Assembly: GCF_000429785.1 (NCBI RefSeq)
Contig: NZ_AUCN01000009.1
Coordinates: forward strand, 186,001-250,000
Reading direction: 5' to 3'
DNA length: 64,000 nt
Source: Chitinibacter tainanensis DSM 15459
GTDB taxonomy: Bacteria; Pseudomonadota; Gammaproteobacteria; Burkholderiales; Chitinibacteraceae
Positions 8,575 through 16,559 of this stretch are shown piece after piece. The notes below the pieces were generated by a model. The model made no database searches and was not told the origin of the DNA. It worked only from the letters and a program-made list of their open reading frames with translations. Within the stretch, counting starts at the first letter, position 1, and every line of letters starts with the position of its first letter. The translations under genes were made by a program, and so were the position numbers.

Positions 8575-9261
8575 GTGACTAGCTTTCTCAAGCGCTACCT
8601 GATTACCGGCCTGCTGATCTGGATTCCGCTCGCCATCACCATCTGGGTGCTTAATACCCTGATCGGCACGCTCGACCAGATCGGCGCCATTTTGCCGAAC
8701 GAGCTGCGGCCAGATTACTGGCTGTTGCGGGGTATGTCCGGCAGTATCCCGGAACTCAATGGCGCGCGGCATATACCTGGCTTTGGGGTCATCCTCACCT
8801 TTTTGGTATTGCTGTTTACCGGCATGGTGGCGACCAATGTTTTGGGCCGCCGTCTGCTGCAATTGGGTGAAAGCCTGCTCAAGCGCATCCCGATCGTGCG
8901 CTCGATTTACAACAGCGTAAAGCAAGTGTCCGACACCGTGTTTTCGGATTCGGGCCAGGCTTTTCGCAAAGCGGTGCTGGTGCAGTTTCCGCATCAGGGC
9001 ACCTGGGCGGTCGGTTTTCATACCGGCACCCCGGGCGGTGAAATTGGCGACAAACTCGATGGCGAGTTGATCTCGGTGTTTGTGCCAACCACCCCCAACC
9101 CCACCTCCGGCTTTTTGTTCATGGCGCGTAAAAGCGATGTCAAAGAGCTGGATATGAGCGTGGATGAAGCGCTCAAGTATGTGATCTCCATGGGCGTGGT
9201 GATGCCGGCGACCAAGCCGGTGCCCGCACCCGACACCACTCACTCGCCGGCCACGGTCTAA
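8575..9261 (+). CDS. DUF502 membrane protein
   Basis: A 228-residue protein starting with GTG. Two strong membrane spans are visible, about residues 8-30 and 65-88, then a soluble domain with GRRLLQLGESLLKRIPIVRSIYNSVKQV, the hallmark of DUF502. The C-terminus contains FVPTTPNPTSGFLFM, also conserved in the family. Function is unknown; distant plant relatives are called COV proteins. It lies between the FmdB gene and aspS on the same strand. No longer start with an ATG is available, and the GTG follows an AAGGGA site. Confidence 0.9.
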   Translation: MTSFLKRYLITGLLIWIPLAITIWVLNTLIGTLDQIGAILPNELRPDYWLLRGMSGSIPELNGARHIPGFGVILTFLVLLFTGMVATNVLGRRLLQLGESLLKRIPIVRSIYNSVKQVSDTVFSDSGQAFRKAVLVQFPHQGTWAVGFHTGTPGGEIGDKLDGELISVFVPTTPNPTSGFLFMARKSDVKELDMSVDEALKYVISMGVVMPATKPVPAPDTTHSPATV

Positions 9262-9304
9262 GCGAGCGGGCGGGCAACCATTTTCGATGATTTAGGGAAA
9301 TTCA

Positions 9305-11104
9305 ATGCGTACGAATTACTGTGGTCTGATCAACGAGCAATACCTCGGCCAGACTGTGACTTTGCAAGGTTGGGCTCATCGTCGTCGTGACCACGGTGGC
9401 GTAATCTTTATCGATTTGCGCGACCGCGAAGGCATCGTGCAAGTGGTGATCGATCCGGATACCCCGGAAGCCTTTGCCACCGCCGATAGCGCGCGTTCTG
9501 AATATGTATTGGAAATCAAAGGTATTGTTCGTGCGCGCCCAGAAGGCACCACCAACGCCAAAATGATCTCGGGCCAGATCGAAGTCTTGGCCAAAGACAT
9601 CATCATCTTGAACAAGGCCGAAACGCCACCGTTCCAGATCGACGACGACAATCTCTCTGAAAACGTGCGCCTGCAAAACCGCGTGATCGATCTGCGTCGC
9701 CCCACCATGCAGCGCAATCTGAAACTGCGCTACAAAGTGGCGCTATTGGTGCGTAACTTCCTCGACACCCGCGGCTTTATCGACATCGAAACCCCGATGC
9801 TGACGCGCTCTACGCCAGAAGGCGCGCGCGATTACCTCGTGCCAAGCCGTGTACACGACGGTCAATTCTTCGCGCTGCCGCAATCGCCACAGCTGTTCAA
9901 ACAGCTCTTGATGGTCGCTGGTTTCGATCGCTACTACCAAATCACCAAATGCTTCCGTGATGAAGACCTGCGCGCTGATCGCCAGCCAGAATTCACCCAG
10001 ATCGATATTGAAACTTCGTTCCTGAACGAAGAAGAAATCATGAATATCACCGAAGAAATGGCCCGCCACGTCTTCAAAGAAGCCATCGGCGTAGATCTGG
10101 GCGAATTCCCGCGCATGCAATACGACGATGCGATGTTCTACTACGGCTCGGACAAACCCGATCTGCGCGTAGACTTGAAATTCACCGAGCTCACCGACGT
10201 GATGAAAACGGAAGAATTCAAAGTCTTCCGCGGCGCAGCCGACATGGATGGCGGCCGCGTAGTGGGCCTGCGCGTACCCGGTGGCGCCACCCTGAGCCGT
10301 AAAGACATCGACGACTACACCAAATTCGTTGGCATCTACGGCGCCAAAGGTCTGGCCTACATCAAGGTGGAAGATGTATCGAACATCAGCAACGCCGAAG
10401 ATTCAGGCCTGAAAGCCCCGATCGTGAAATTCCTGTCGAATGACGCCTTGAAAGCCATCATCGAGCGCACTGGCGCACAAAATGGCGACATCATCTTCTT
10501 TGGCGCCGACAAACGTAAAATCGTGGATGAAGCCATCGGCGCACTGCGGATCAAAATCGGTCACGAGCGCGGCGAAGAGGGCGGCTACTTCAAACGTGAA
10601 TGGAAACCGCTGTGGGTGGTGGATTTCCCAATGTTTGAATACGACGAAGATGGCAAACGCTGGAATGCCTGCCACCACCCATTCACCTCGCCAAAAGCCG
10701 AGCATCTGGAATTGCTGAAAACCAATCCGGGCGCCTGCAAAGCGCGCGCCTACGATATGGTGCTCAATGGCTGGGAGCTGGGCGGCGGCTCGGTGCGTAT
10801 CCACCGCGCCGATGTGCAATCCACCGTGTTTGATGCCCTCGGCATTGGCGAAGAAGAAGCCCAAAACAAATTTGGCTTCCTGCTCGACAACCTGAAATTT
10901 GGCGCGCCGCCACACGGCGGTCTGGCCTTCGGTCTGGATCGTCTGATCACCCTGATGACCGGCGCCGAATCTATCCGCGACGTGATCGCTTTCCCGAAAA
11001 CGCAACGTGCGCAGTGTCTGTTGACCAATGCACCGAATGCGGTGGACGAGAAGCAATTGCGCGAATTGCATATCAAATTGCGTAATCCGCCAGTGATTGA
11101 GTAA
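9305..11104 (+). CDS. aspS: Aspartyl-tRNA synthetase
   Basis: A 599-residue bacterial-type class II synthetase. The order is an N-terminal OB-fold anticodon-binding domain, class II motif 2 ([18 protein letters not shown] near residue 218), the GAD insertion domain, and motif 3 ([14 protein letters not shown] near residue 540). The OB-fold contains RRRDHGG with His30, as in the non-discriminating enzyme of Pseudomonas aeruginosa, which also charges tRNA-Asn; E. coli has Leu there. That suggests, but does not prove, that Asn-tRNA is made here by transamidation. AGGGAAATTCA precedes the ATG. Confidence 0.98.
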   Translation: MRTNYCGLINEQYLGQTVTLQGWAHRRRDHGGVIFIDLRDREGIVQVVIDPDTPEAFATADSARSEYVLEIKGIVRARPEGTTNAKMISGQIEVLAKDIIILNKAETPPFQIDDDNLSENVRLQNRVIDLRRPTMQRNLKLRYKVALLVRNFLDTRGFIDIETPMLTRSTPEGARDYLVPSRVHDGQFFALPQSPQLFKQLLMVAGFDRYYQITKCFRDEDLRADRQPEFTQIDIETSFLNEEEIMNITEEMARHVFKEAIGVDLGEFPRMQYDDAMFYYGSDKPDLRVDLKFTELTDVMKTEEFKVFRGAADMDGGRVVGLRVPGGATLSRKDIDDYTKFVGIYGAKGLAYIKVEDVSNISNAEDSGLKAPIVKFLSNDALKAIIERTGAQNGDIIFFGADKRKIVDEAIGALRIKIGHERGEEGGYFKREWKPLWVVDFPMFEYDEDGKRWNACHHPFTSPKAEHLELLKTNPGACKARAYDMVLNGWELGGGSVRIHRADVQSTVFDALGIGEEEAQNKFGFLLDNLKFGAPPHGGLAFGLDRLITLMTGAESIRDVIAFPKTQRAQCLLTNAPNAVDEKQLRELHIKLRNPPVIE

Positions 11105-11128
11105 TTGCTGTTGTGTAGTTTGAGATGA

Positions 11129-11157
11129 TAAAAAGACCGCCTTGGGCGGTCTTTTTA
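11129..11157. terminator. Bidirectional terminator after aspS
   Basis: AAAAAGACCGCC / GGCGGTCTTTTT with a 3-base loop ends aspS on the plus strand. The convergent gene of the AT-rich cassette ends with its stop codon inside the T-run of this hairpin, so the terminator marks the left edge of the cassette. Confidence 0.92.
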
Positions 11158-11616
11158 TTTTGAGTTTTTAATTGAATTTTCGGTTAGGATGTTTACTTTA
11201 TCTATTTCCTCTGAATTGATTTGGCTTAGCAAATATTGTTTGATGTGTTTATCGAAAATGTGTGGGTATTTATTTTTGTCTCTGAATATTTCTAATGTGT
11301 CCAATGACTTCTGGATTATCTCTTCTTTTCTGGGGGTTGTGTTTATTTTTTCTATTCTAATTACGCACCATATCGAATGACTGCCGCGATGTATTTTTCC
11401 TGTGAAATTATGAGATGAAAATCCAGATATGTAGCATGCATGTGTTTTTATAAATCTTCCTATCAAGAAGTGTTTGTAGAAAGGAAGTAGCTCTGGGTTT
11501 TCTTTTGGGGAAAAAGCTCCAGTTTTTAGGTTGTTAAGGATTTGTTTTTTAAATGGGGATTCTGTGGGTGATAGCGTGTATCCATTCTCGGTCGGGGTGA
11601 TCCAGATTTCTTCCAT
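11155..11616 (-). CDS. Hypothetical protein, partner of predicted GTPase (AT-rich cassette)
   Basis: I do not recognise this 153-residue protein. It starts MEEIWITPTENGYTLSPTES and contains an aromatic, Cys/His-containing middle (KTHACYISGFSSHNFTGK, HRGSHSIWCVIRIEK) and a helical, charged C-terminus. No signal peptide or membrane span is seen. The stop of the GTPase gene and this ATG are separated by one base (TAA-A-ATG), so translation is probably coupled; a start ten codons up (11646) would overlap the GTPase gene. Base composition is much richer in A+T than aspS next door, which points to transfer. It may act with the GTPase, but that is inference from position only. Confidence 0.7.
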   Translation of the reverse strand: MEEIWITPTENGYTLSPTESPFKKQILNNLKTGAFSPKENPELLPFYKHFLIGRFIKTHACYISGFSSHNFTGKIHRGSHSIWCVIRIEKINTTPRKEEIIQKSLDTLEIFRDKNKYPHIFDKHIKQYLLSQINSEEIDKVNILTENSIKNSK

Positions 11617-11617
11617 T

Positions 11618-12430
11618 TTATTTGACGCTTTCCAAGATGTATTCAAGTGATTTAATGGTTTTTTCCTCTAGGGTTTTTGCGTTATTTGGTTCTAAAGTTG
11701 ACGTGTTTAAACATAGTTCAGAATACTCTGCCAATGGCTTCGTCATTAATGTTGCATTTAGAGCGCTCTCAAAATTTTCATATTGCCTCTTGTATTTTTT
11801 GATTGTTTCTTCGTCAAGCTTGTCAATATGATTAAATACGAGGTGAATTTTTTGGAGGTTGTTTTCGCTAAAAGTTGTGGTTCTAATGGTTTTCTCGATG
11901 AAGCTGGTTTCTTTCTGTAGTTCGCTAATGAAGTTTCCCAATTCTTTGAGGTGGATTTCTGGTTTGCGGTGGTCAACTAAAATTACTAAAACTCTTGGGC
12001 TGTACTTGAAAAAAGCTTCTGCCCAAGATGCCGCATTTTCTCCTGGTACTTCAATGACACGTAATTCTACGTTTTCTTCTTTATCTATGCTGTTTATTCT
12101 TTTTGAAATGGTATGTATTCTTGTTTCTGTTGTTCGGTTGTGTATTTTTTGCTGCCTATCTCCTGATGCCATTTTTAATCGGTAACAAAAGGTTGTTTTT
12201 CCTACTTCGGAAATTCCAATTGGTAATATTGTCCTATTTGGTGTTTTAGCTTTCTTTACACAACTTTCAACGGCCTGCTCTACGTAGGAAAACAATTTGT
12301 CAGCTACGTGCCCAAGGGTTTTATCAAATGCATTACTTTCGAAAGTGGTTGTTGTTTCTGCTGATGATTTAGTATTTCCTTTTCCATCGTCGTTGCTACT
12401 AGTCTTTGAATGGGTTGTTCTGCGTGTCAT
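11618..12430 (-). CDS. Predicted P-loop GTPase of AT-rich cassette
   Basis: A 270-residue protein with a Ser/Thr-rich, disordered N-terminus (residues 1-30) and a P-loop domain. The Walker A loop GISEVGKTT lies near residues 72-80, a G3-like VIEVPGE near 127-133 (Glu where Asp is usual), and a G4-like FNHIDKLD near 198-205 (NHxD instead of NKxD). These match small TRAFAC-type GTPases of the Era/Arf kind, with departures in G3 and G4 that may alter nucleotide choice. No membrane span is visible. It is strongly A+T-rich relative to neighbours, is coupled to the downstream unknown gene, and faces convergently toward aspS. Function is unknown. Confidence 0.75.
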   Translation of the reverse strand: MTRRTTHSKTSSNDDGKGNTKSSAETTTTFESNAFDKTLGHVADKLFSYVEQAVESCVKKAKTPNRTILPIGISEVGKTTFCYRLKMASGDRQQKIHNRTTETRIHTISKRINSIDKEENVELRVIEVPGENAASWAEAFFKYSPRVLVILVDHRKPEIHLKELGNFISELQKETSFIEKTIRTTTFSENNLQKIHLVFNHIDKLDEETIKKYKRQYENFESALNATLMTKPLAEYSELCLNTSTLEPNNAKTLEEKTIKSLEYILESVK

Positions 12431-12707
12431 ATTTTCACTTCATTGCTAGGTGGTTTATCGAAGCCTGCGAACAGTTATATAGTCATGCAGGGTGAGTTCT
12501 GGTCTATGCTGACCAATTTTACAATGCAAATGTAATATAAGGTAAGCTTACCATAATCTAATTGGCGTGTGGCTAACCCGCCTTACATTTTTGTGCGGTT
12601 TTATAGGACGTTGGCGCGATGTTGCAATGTATGTTCGAGCGCCTTAATCCTTTTAATTGCGTGTTACATAATCTTTTGGCTTGGGTTGACGGCTGTGCGC
12701 CGCGGCA
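12431..12707. other. Upstream region of the GTPase cassette
   Basis: An A+T-rich stretch without a credible gene. It holds the leader of the GTPase gene and the perfect 12-bp palindrome GGTAAGCTTACC at 12541-12552, which could be an operator. A frame of 127 codons starting at 12569 on the plus strand runs into the first tandem unit and is not conserved in the second copy, so it is not called. Confidence 0.4.
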
Positions 12708-13186
12708 CTTACTTCTCTTGCTTCTCCAAGAGAAGTAAGCAAGAGAAGGCGACCCGGGCGAAAAGCGCTCTGCGCTGCCCTTGCTGCGTCGTGAGCCAAA
12801 CGATAAATCTGTTCGTCTCCCTCCTTGCCGTGGTTTTCGCTACACGGGAAACCAAGCCCCAACTTCACCTGTGTGGTAAATGCTGCCGGCAGTATTGTGC
12901 TGAAGGCATTGCTGGGCTTTGGTTTGATGAATATACCCACTGCCGTGGTTAGTTCAGTTCGCCCGTGGAGCCGCGCCGTTCGGGAGGCGGTTGGCAAGGT
13001 TTTAAGCCGCAACCTGTTTGAGCTGCGCGACGCTAGCGCGCAGCGAGTTTTGCGGCGCCTTGCCAAGCGCTGGACGGACGGGGTTTCGCGGTGATCGGGC
13101 GCGTTAGGGTTGCAAGGGGCAAGGCAAGACTGTCCCTTGCTCGTTCGGCGGGCGAAACCGCCGGTTTATCGCCTGCGTTAGCAGGC
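12708..13186. repeat. Tandem ~480-bp structured unit A
   Basis: First of two direct copies of about 480 bp. It opens with a 12-bp-stem hairpin (12708-12739), followed by a long conserved part from 12746 and a nested triple stem at 12991-13066. The triple stem has an outer TTGGCAAGG/CCTTGCCAA, a middle GCCGCAA/TTGCGGC and an inner CTGCGCG/CGCGCAG around the loop ACGCTAG. Next come a GCAAGGGGC/GTCCCTTGC stem (13112-13140), GGCGG/CCGCC around GCGAAA, and GCCTGC/GCAGGC (13171-13186). Compared with unit B, the stem sequences change while pairing is kept. One GC-to-GT change allows a wobble only if the plus strand is the RNA. Frames through it are not shared between copies. Confidence 0.85.
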
Positions 13187-13270
13187 CATGCAATCGTGAG
13201 TCTTTAGAGTCAGCTGGTTTTATGCGCCGCTGGCGCGAAGTTTCGATGCGCGTTCCGCCGCGCTAACGGG

Positions 13271-13750
13271 AAGGGGTATTTGCTTCGCCAAATACCCCTT
13301 CACCCCAAAGGCGACCCGGGCGAAAAGCGCTCCGCGCTGCCCTTGCTGCGTCGTGAGCCAAACGATGATGCTGTTTGTCTCTCTCCTTGCTGCGGTTTTC
13401 GCTACACGGGAAACCAAGCCCCAACTTCACGAGCGCGGTAAATACTAGCGGCAGTATTGTGCTGAAGGCATTACTGTTCTTTGGTTTGATGAATATACCC
13501 ATGCCGTGGTTAGCACGGATCGCCCGTGGAGCCGCGCCGTTCGGGAGGCACTTGGCAAGGTTTTAAGATGCGGCTGTTTGAGCGTTGCGACGCTAGCGCA
13601 ACGCGAGTTTCCGCATCGCCTTGCCAAGCGCCGGACGGACGGGGTTTCGCGGTGATCGGGCGCGTTAGGGTTGCAAGGGGCAAGGCAAGACTGCCCCTTG
13701 CTCGTCCGGCGGGCGAAACCGCCAATAAACAAACCGCCTGCGCAGCAGGC
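13271..13750. repeat. Tandem ~480-bp structured unit B
   Basis: Second direct copy, separated from unit A by 84 bp. It opens with a hairpin of different sequence but the same 12-bp stem length (AAGGGGTATTTG/CAAATACCCCTT, 13271-13300). The nested stem is at 13551-13628: outer CTTGGCAAGG/CCTTGCCAAG, middle GATGCGG/CCGCATC, inner CGTTGCG/CGCAACG around the same ACGCTAG loop as unit A. The GCAAGGGGC/GCCCCTTGC stem (13673-13701), the GGCGG/CCGCC hairpin and the GCCTGC/GCAGGC hairpin (13736-13750) follow. I read it as a structured RNA or single-stranded-DNA element, not as protein-coding. Confidence 0.85.
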
Positions 13751-13832
13751 CTTGCCTATCTGAATAAATCTACCGACACGATTTACGGCAATTTAGGGGC
13801 AGTACCCAGTACGCTCAGATGTAGCAAAAATT

Positions 13833-13862
13833 AAAACGGCAGCCCATCCAAGCTGCCGTTTT
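13833..13862. terminator. Bidirectional terminator after the fasciclin gene
   Basis: AAAACGGCAGC and GCTGCCGTTTT pair around an 8-base loop with A and T runs on either side. It can end the fasciclin gene (minus) and anything transcribed from the tandem units (plus). Confidence 0.85.
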
Positions 13863-13901
13863 GTTTTCAAGCGGCGCAATGCCGCATGAGTACATGGCCA
13901 A

Positions 13902-14357
13902 TTATTTTGGCAGGATCACCGTATCAATCACATGAATCACCCCATTGTCGGCCACGATGTCGGTGGCGGTGACTTTGGCGTTGTTCACTTTCACCCCGTC
14001 ATTGGTGGTGATGGTGATGGGTGAGCCTTGTACGGTTTTGACTTTGCCGGCTTTCACATCCGCCGCCATCACTTTACCCGGCACCACATGGTAGGTCAGT
14101 ACGGCGGTGAGCTTGGCTTTGTCTTTTAGCAGCGCTTCCAGATCGGCTTTGGGGATTTTGGCAAAGGCCGCGTCGGTGGGGGCAAAGACCGTGAATGGGC
14201 CTTTGCCTTTAAGGGTGTCGACCAGATCAGCCGCCTTGAGGGCGGTGGCTAGTGTCGAAAAATTACCCGCCGAAACTGCGGTATCCACGATGTCTTTCGC
14301 ATGGGCGGATACGGAAACAACAGCGGCCAAAAGGGTGGTGAGAATATAGCGTTTCAT
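13902..14357 (-). CDS. Secreted fasciclin (FAS1) domain protein
   Basis: A 151-residue protein made of a signal peptide ([20 protein letters not shown]) and one FAS1 domain. FAS1 signatures are [20 protein letters not shown], the YH motif in [10 protein letters not shown] and the closing [13 protein letters not shown]. Such one-domain proteins are secreted or periplasmic and are linked to adhesion; the particular role here is unknown. AGAGG six bases before the second in-frame ATG decides the start at 14357; the upstream ATG at 14372 has no ribosome site. The gene is flanked by a terminator and a long non-coding gap, so it is monocistronic. Confidence 0.93.
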   Translation of the reverse strand: MKRYILTTLLAAVVSVSAHAKDIVDTAVSAGNFSTLATALKAADLVDTLKGKGPFTVFAPTDAAFAKIPKADLEALLKDKAKLTAVLTYHVVPGKVMAADVKAGKVKTVQGSPITITTNDGVKVNNAKVTATDIVADNGVIHVIDTVILPK

Positions 14358-14964
14358 GAAAAACCTCTTCATTTTTAGTCAAATTTACCGTCTAAAAATT
14401 AACCCGCACACGTGCGTTGTGATGGGGTTAAGAATCTTCATTTCACTGCGCTGGCACAAACCCGGCGCCACAGGGGCTGACGCGCACTGGAAAAGTGCCT
14501 CATCACACCTCACTACAATGCCGAATTTGTCCGTGCAGATGCATACTATACCCATTAGTTAAAAAATGCTACTGCATGGTAGATAAATTTATCTTTTGGT
14601 TTCTTTATCGAGAATAGGCAGGCCAAGCTAGCTTTGCGGATGGCCATAATCATGTGCTTGAAGCGGTTGAGTTGCGCGATTTGCAGCGCGAGCCAGTGGT
14701 GATCTAGCATCTATGCGAGCCAACGCGGCGGTGATTGCTATCCGAGTGCAGCATCAGCAGGCGCGCAAGGGCCAGCAGCATTGAGCTTGTATCGCGCGCC
14801 GGGCTCGAAGGGTGTTTCAGCTTCTGAATTAATACGGGGTAGGCGTATTGCTATGTGGCTTAATACATAAAATAGTTAGCAGGGCATACCCATGATGATG
14901 GCACGGATTTGTCGCCTGCTCACTATGCCGTGGCGGTGAGCAAACGTTGTGGCCGCGCAGTGAT
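14358..14964. other. Non-coding gap, possibly with decayed gene remnants
   Basis: About 600 bp with no credible gene on either strand. Short open stretches, for example around 14640-14710 and 14713-14784 on the plus strand, have coding-like composition but no start site or recognisable motif. They could be remnants. The only structured feature I see is the 49-bp element at 14843-14891. Confidence 0.4.
14843..14891. repeat. 49-bp palindromic element, copy 2 (diverged)
   Basis: Begins GCGTATTGCTATGTGGC (one mismatch to GGGTAT) and ends GTTAGCAGGGCATACCC, 49 bp long. The right end fits the family well; the left arm is diverged. Confidence 0.55.
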
Positions 14965-15585
14965 TCACTGCAAATTCACCGCGCTCCAGCCCAGCAGTTG
15001 CTGCCAGCTGGCGCGATCAACTATGGGGTTATTGGCTTGCGCGCTGTCGAGGGCCCATTGGCCTAATTCGCGACTGGCGTGTTGGATGGTTTGCACGGTG
15101 GCGAGTTTATCCAGGCACTGCGGGCTTGCTTCGGCGCATAGCCAGTCTTGCTCCAGCCAGAGGGCAAACGGTATTTGCCCTGAGCATTGGCCGGCCAGCG
15201 ATGGATGGGCGTCGCGACAAAAGCTTACCCAATCGATGGACTGCACCAAGCAGGCTTGGCTTTGCTGCACAATCAATTTCAGGCTGGAGATTTGCTGCAT
15301 GAGCTGGATTTTTAGCTTACGCACAGCCTCCGCATTGGCATCGAGGGTGCTGGCTTGCGTTGGCACGATTTGCATCAGGCCATTCTGCAACTGCAGATCC
15401 GACAGCCATCGCTGTGTGCGAGCGCGCTGATCGCGGAGTACAGGGCAGCTACGATCAAGCTGTGCTTGTTGCTTCATCAGGCCGATCGCTTGCTCAAGTT
15501 TGCCCGGCTCGCTAAATAGTTTGTTGAGATCGATCGCGAAACAGGGTGGGGCCAAGAGCAAGCTCAAGCAGATGACGGTTTTCAT
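14965..15585 (-). CDS. Secreted hypothetical protein, Cys- and Gln-rich
   Basis: I do not recognise this family. The protein (206 residues from the chosen start) begins with a clear signal peptide, MKTVICLSLLLAPPCFA, and then a long helical part rich in Gln and Leu (residues about 20-110), which may form a coiled coil. The second half contains spaced cysteines (SQACLVQ, SFCRDAHPSLAGQCSG, WLCAEASPQCLD) that could form disulfides in the periplasm. The frame extends 14 codons further up, but without signal-peptide logic. The next gene on this strand is also an unknown secreted protein. Confidence 0.65.
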   Translation of the reverse strand: MKTVICLSLLLAPPCFAIDLNKLFSEPGKLEQAIGLMKQQAQLDRSCPVLRDQRARTQRWLSDLQLQNGLMQIVPTQASTLDANAEAVRKLKIQLMQQISSLKLIVQQSQACLVQSIDWVSFCRDAHPSLAGQCSGQIPFALWLEQDWLCAEASPQCLDKLATVQTIQHASRELGQWALDSAQANNPIVDRASWQQLLGWSAVNLQ

Positions 15586-15685
15586 GGGGTGAGTCCACTG
15601 AATGTGAAGCTGCGGCAATGCCGGCACGACAGATTGACTGCGCGGCCACGGCGCGGGTGTAGACCGTGGCCCGCTGGTCTAGCCC

Positions 15686-16234
15686 TTAAAACAGCGAATG
15701 CTTGAGTTTGCCCATTTTCAGCACCGGTGAGCGGGCTTGCTGGCCGCTGAGGTCAATTTCGGCGGCGCCTAGCTGAAAATCTTCGCCATCTTGATTGCCG
15801 GAAAAATGCGCCACGATTTTCTTGGCGCCTTTAAATACCGTTAGCTCAACCCCGCTGGCCTGACCGGCGTTGATGCCGAGGTAATAGCTAAATTCACCGC
15901 GGCTAAAGCTCACGACATCCAGCCCGGTATGCGGGCCGGTGCTGAGGTTGGCGATGGTGAAGGGCGCTTGCGGCGTGGCATCGACATTCATTTCCACCTT
16001 GCCCGGCAGACCATAGCGGTAGCTCACCCGGCCAAACGGCTCTTTGGCGCGATCAACGCACAGCGACACCACTTTGCCGGTTTGGGTGTTTTTCCAGCCG
16101 GCATCGGTGGCTTTGGTGGGGCCCATCCAGGCATCCACAATCGCGACTTCATCGGCTTGGCAATGGCTGGGCACGGCCGCTACGGCGCTGGTGCCGGCAA
16201 GAGTGAGCAGGGTGGTGATCAGCATGTGGCGCAT
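15686..16234 (-). CDS. Secreted hypothetical protein, possible beta-rich fold
   Basis: A 182-residue protein with a signal peptide (MRHMLITTLLTLAGTSAVAA). The mature part has alternating polar and hydrophobic segments (VVSLCVDRAKEPFGRVSYRY, DVVSFSRGEFSYYLGINAG) typical of a beta-rich exported domain, and two cysteines (HCQADE and SLCVDR) that could pair. I see no known motif. GGAG eleven bases before the ATG at 16234 supports this start over the frame opening at 16294. It lies upstream of the other secreted unknown with a 100-bp gap; whether they are co-transcribed is not clear. Confidence 0.7.
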   Translation of the reverse strand: MRHMLITTLLTLAGTSAVAAVPSHCQADEVAIVDAWMGPTKATDAGWKNTQTGKVVSLCVDRAKEPFGRVSYRYGLPGKVEMNVDATPQAPFTIANLSTGPHTGLDVVSFSRGEFSYYLGINAGQASGVELTVFKGAKKIVAHFSGNQDGEDFQLGAAEIDLSGQQARSPVLKMGKLKHSLF

Positions 16235-16460
16235 AGTGGGGCTCCGAAATAGTCCGCGCGGCGGGTTGAGTGATGGGCTATTAGCATAGCGCATTGAGCT
16301 CGGTAGTATTCCGCTGAATGCGAGTTTTGAGTTGGCTGGGCGTCAGCTTTGTCGTTACTATGCCTGAACGCAGGTTGCTGGGTAAATGCTGGGCGCTATG
16401 TGCGAGTGCTAGTTATGCTCACGGTAACCCGTGCTGAAACAGGCTCTGCAAACATACAAG

Positions 16461-16509
16461 GGGTATCGCCCCCAGTTCATTATTAGTTAATGCCTAGTGA
16501 TGAATACTA
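16461..16509. repeat. 49-bp palindromic element, copy 3 (degenerate)
   Basis: Begins GGGTATCGCCCCCAGTTC and ends GTGATGAATACTA. Only the outer GGGTAT and ATAC and the 49-bp spacing fit; the arms scarcely pair. It sits in a 325-bp gap (16235-16559) in which I see no gene. A possible second relict, GGGTAA...TAACCC, lies at 16380-16430. Confidence 0.35.
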
Positions 16510-16559
16510 TGGGTGGGTATAAGGATGGGCTGGTGTGGACGTTTAAGTAGGAGCAGGTG

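Noticed and set aside
8167-9243. 358-codon minus-strand frame
   Set aside because: It is antisense to the FmdB and DUF502 genes, which have clear families; the His/Gln-rich reading is a typical shadow.
12569-12952. 127-codon plus-strand frame running into tandem unit A
   Set aside because: It is not kept in unit B, has no ribosome site, and its Cys-rich reading comes from the structured repeat.
13271-13300. GGGGTATTTG/CAAATACCCC hairpin as another 49-bp element
   Set aside because: Same outer hexamers, but the whole hairpin is 30 bp; it is the opening hairpin of tandem unit B.
12653-13732. Minus-strand frames across units A and B (12653-13066, 13263-13502, 13445-13732)
   Set aside because: They do not correspond between the two copies and cross the stems whose pairing is conserved.
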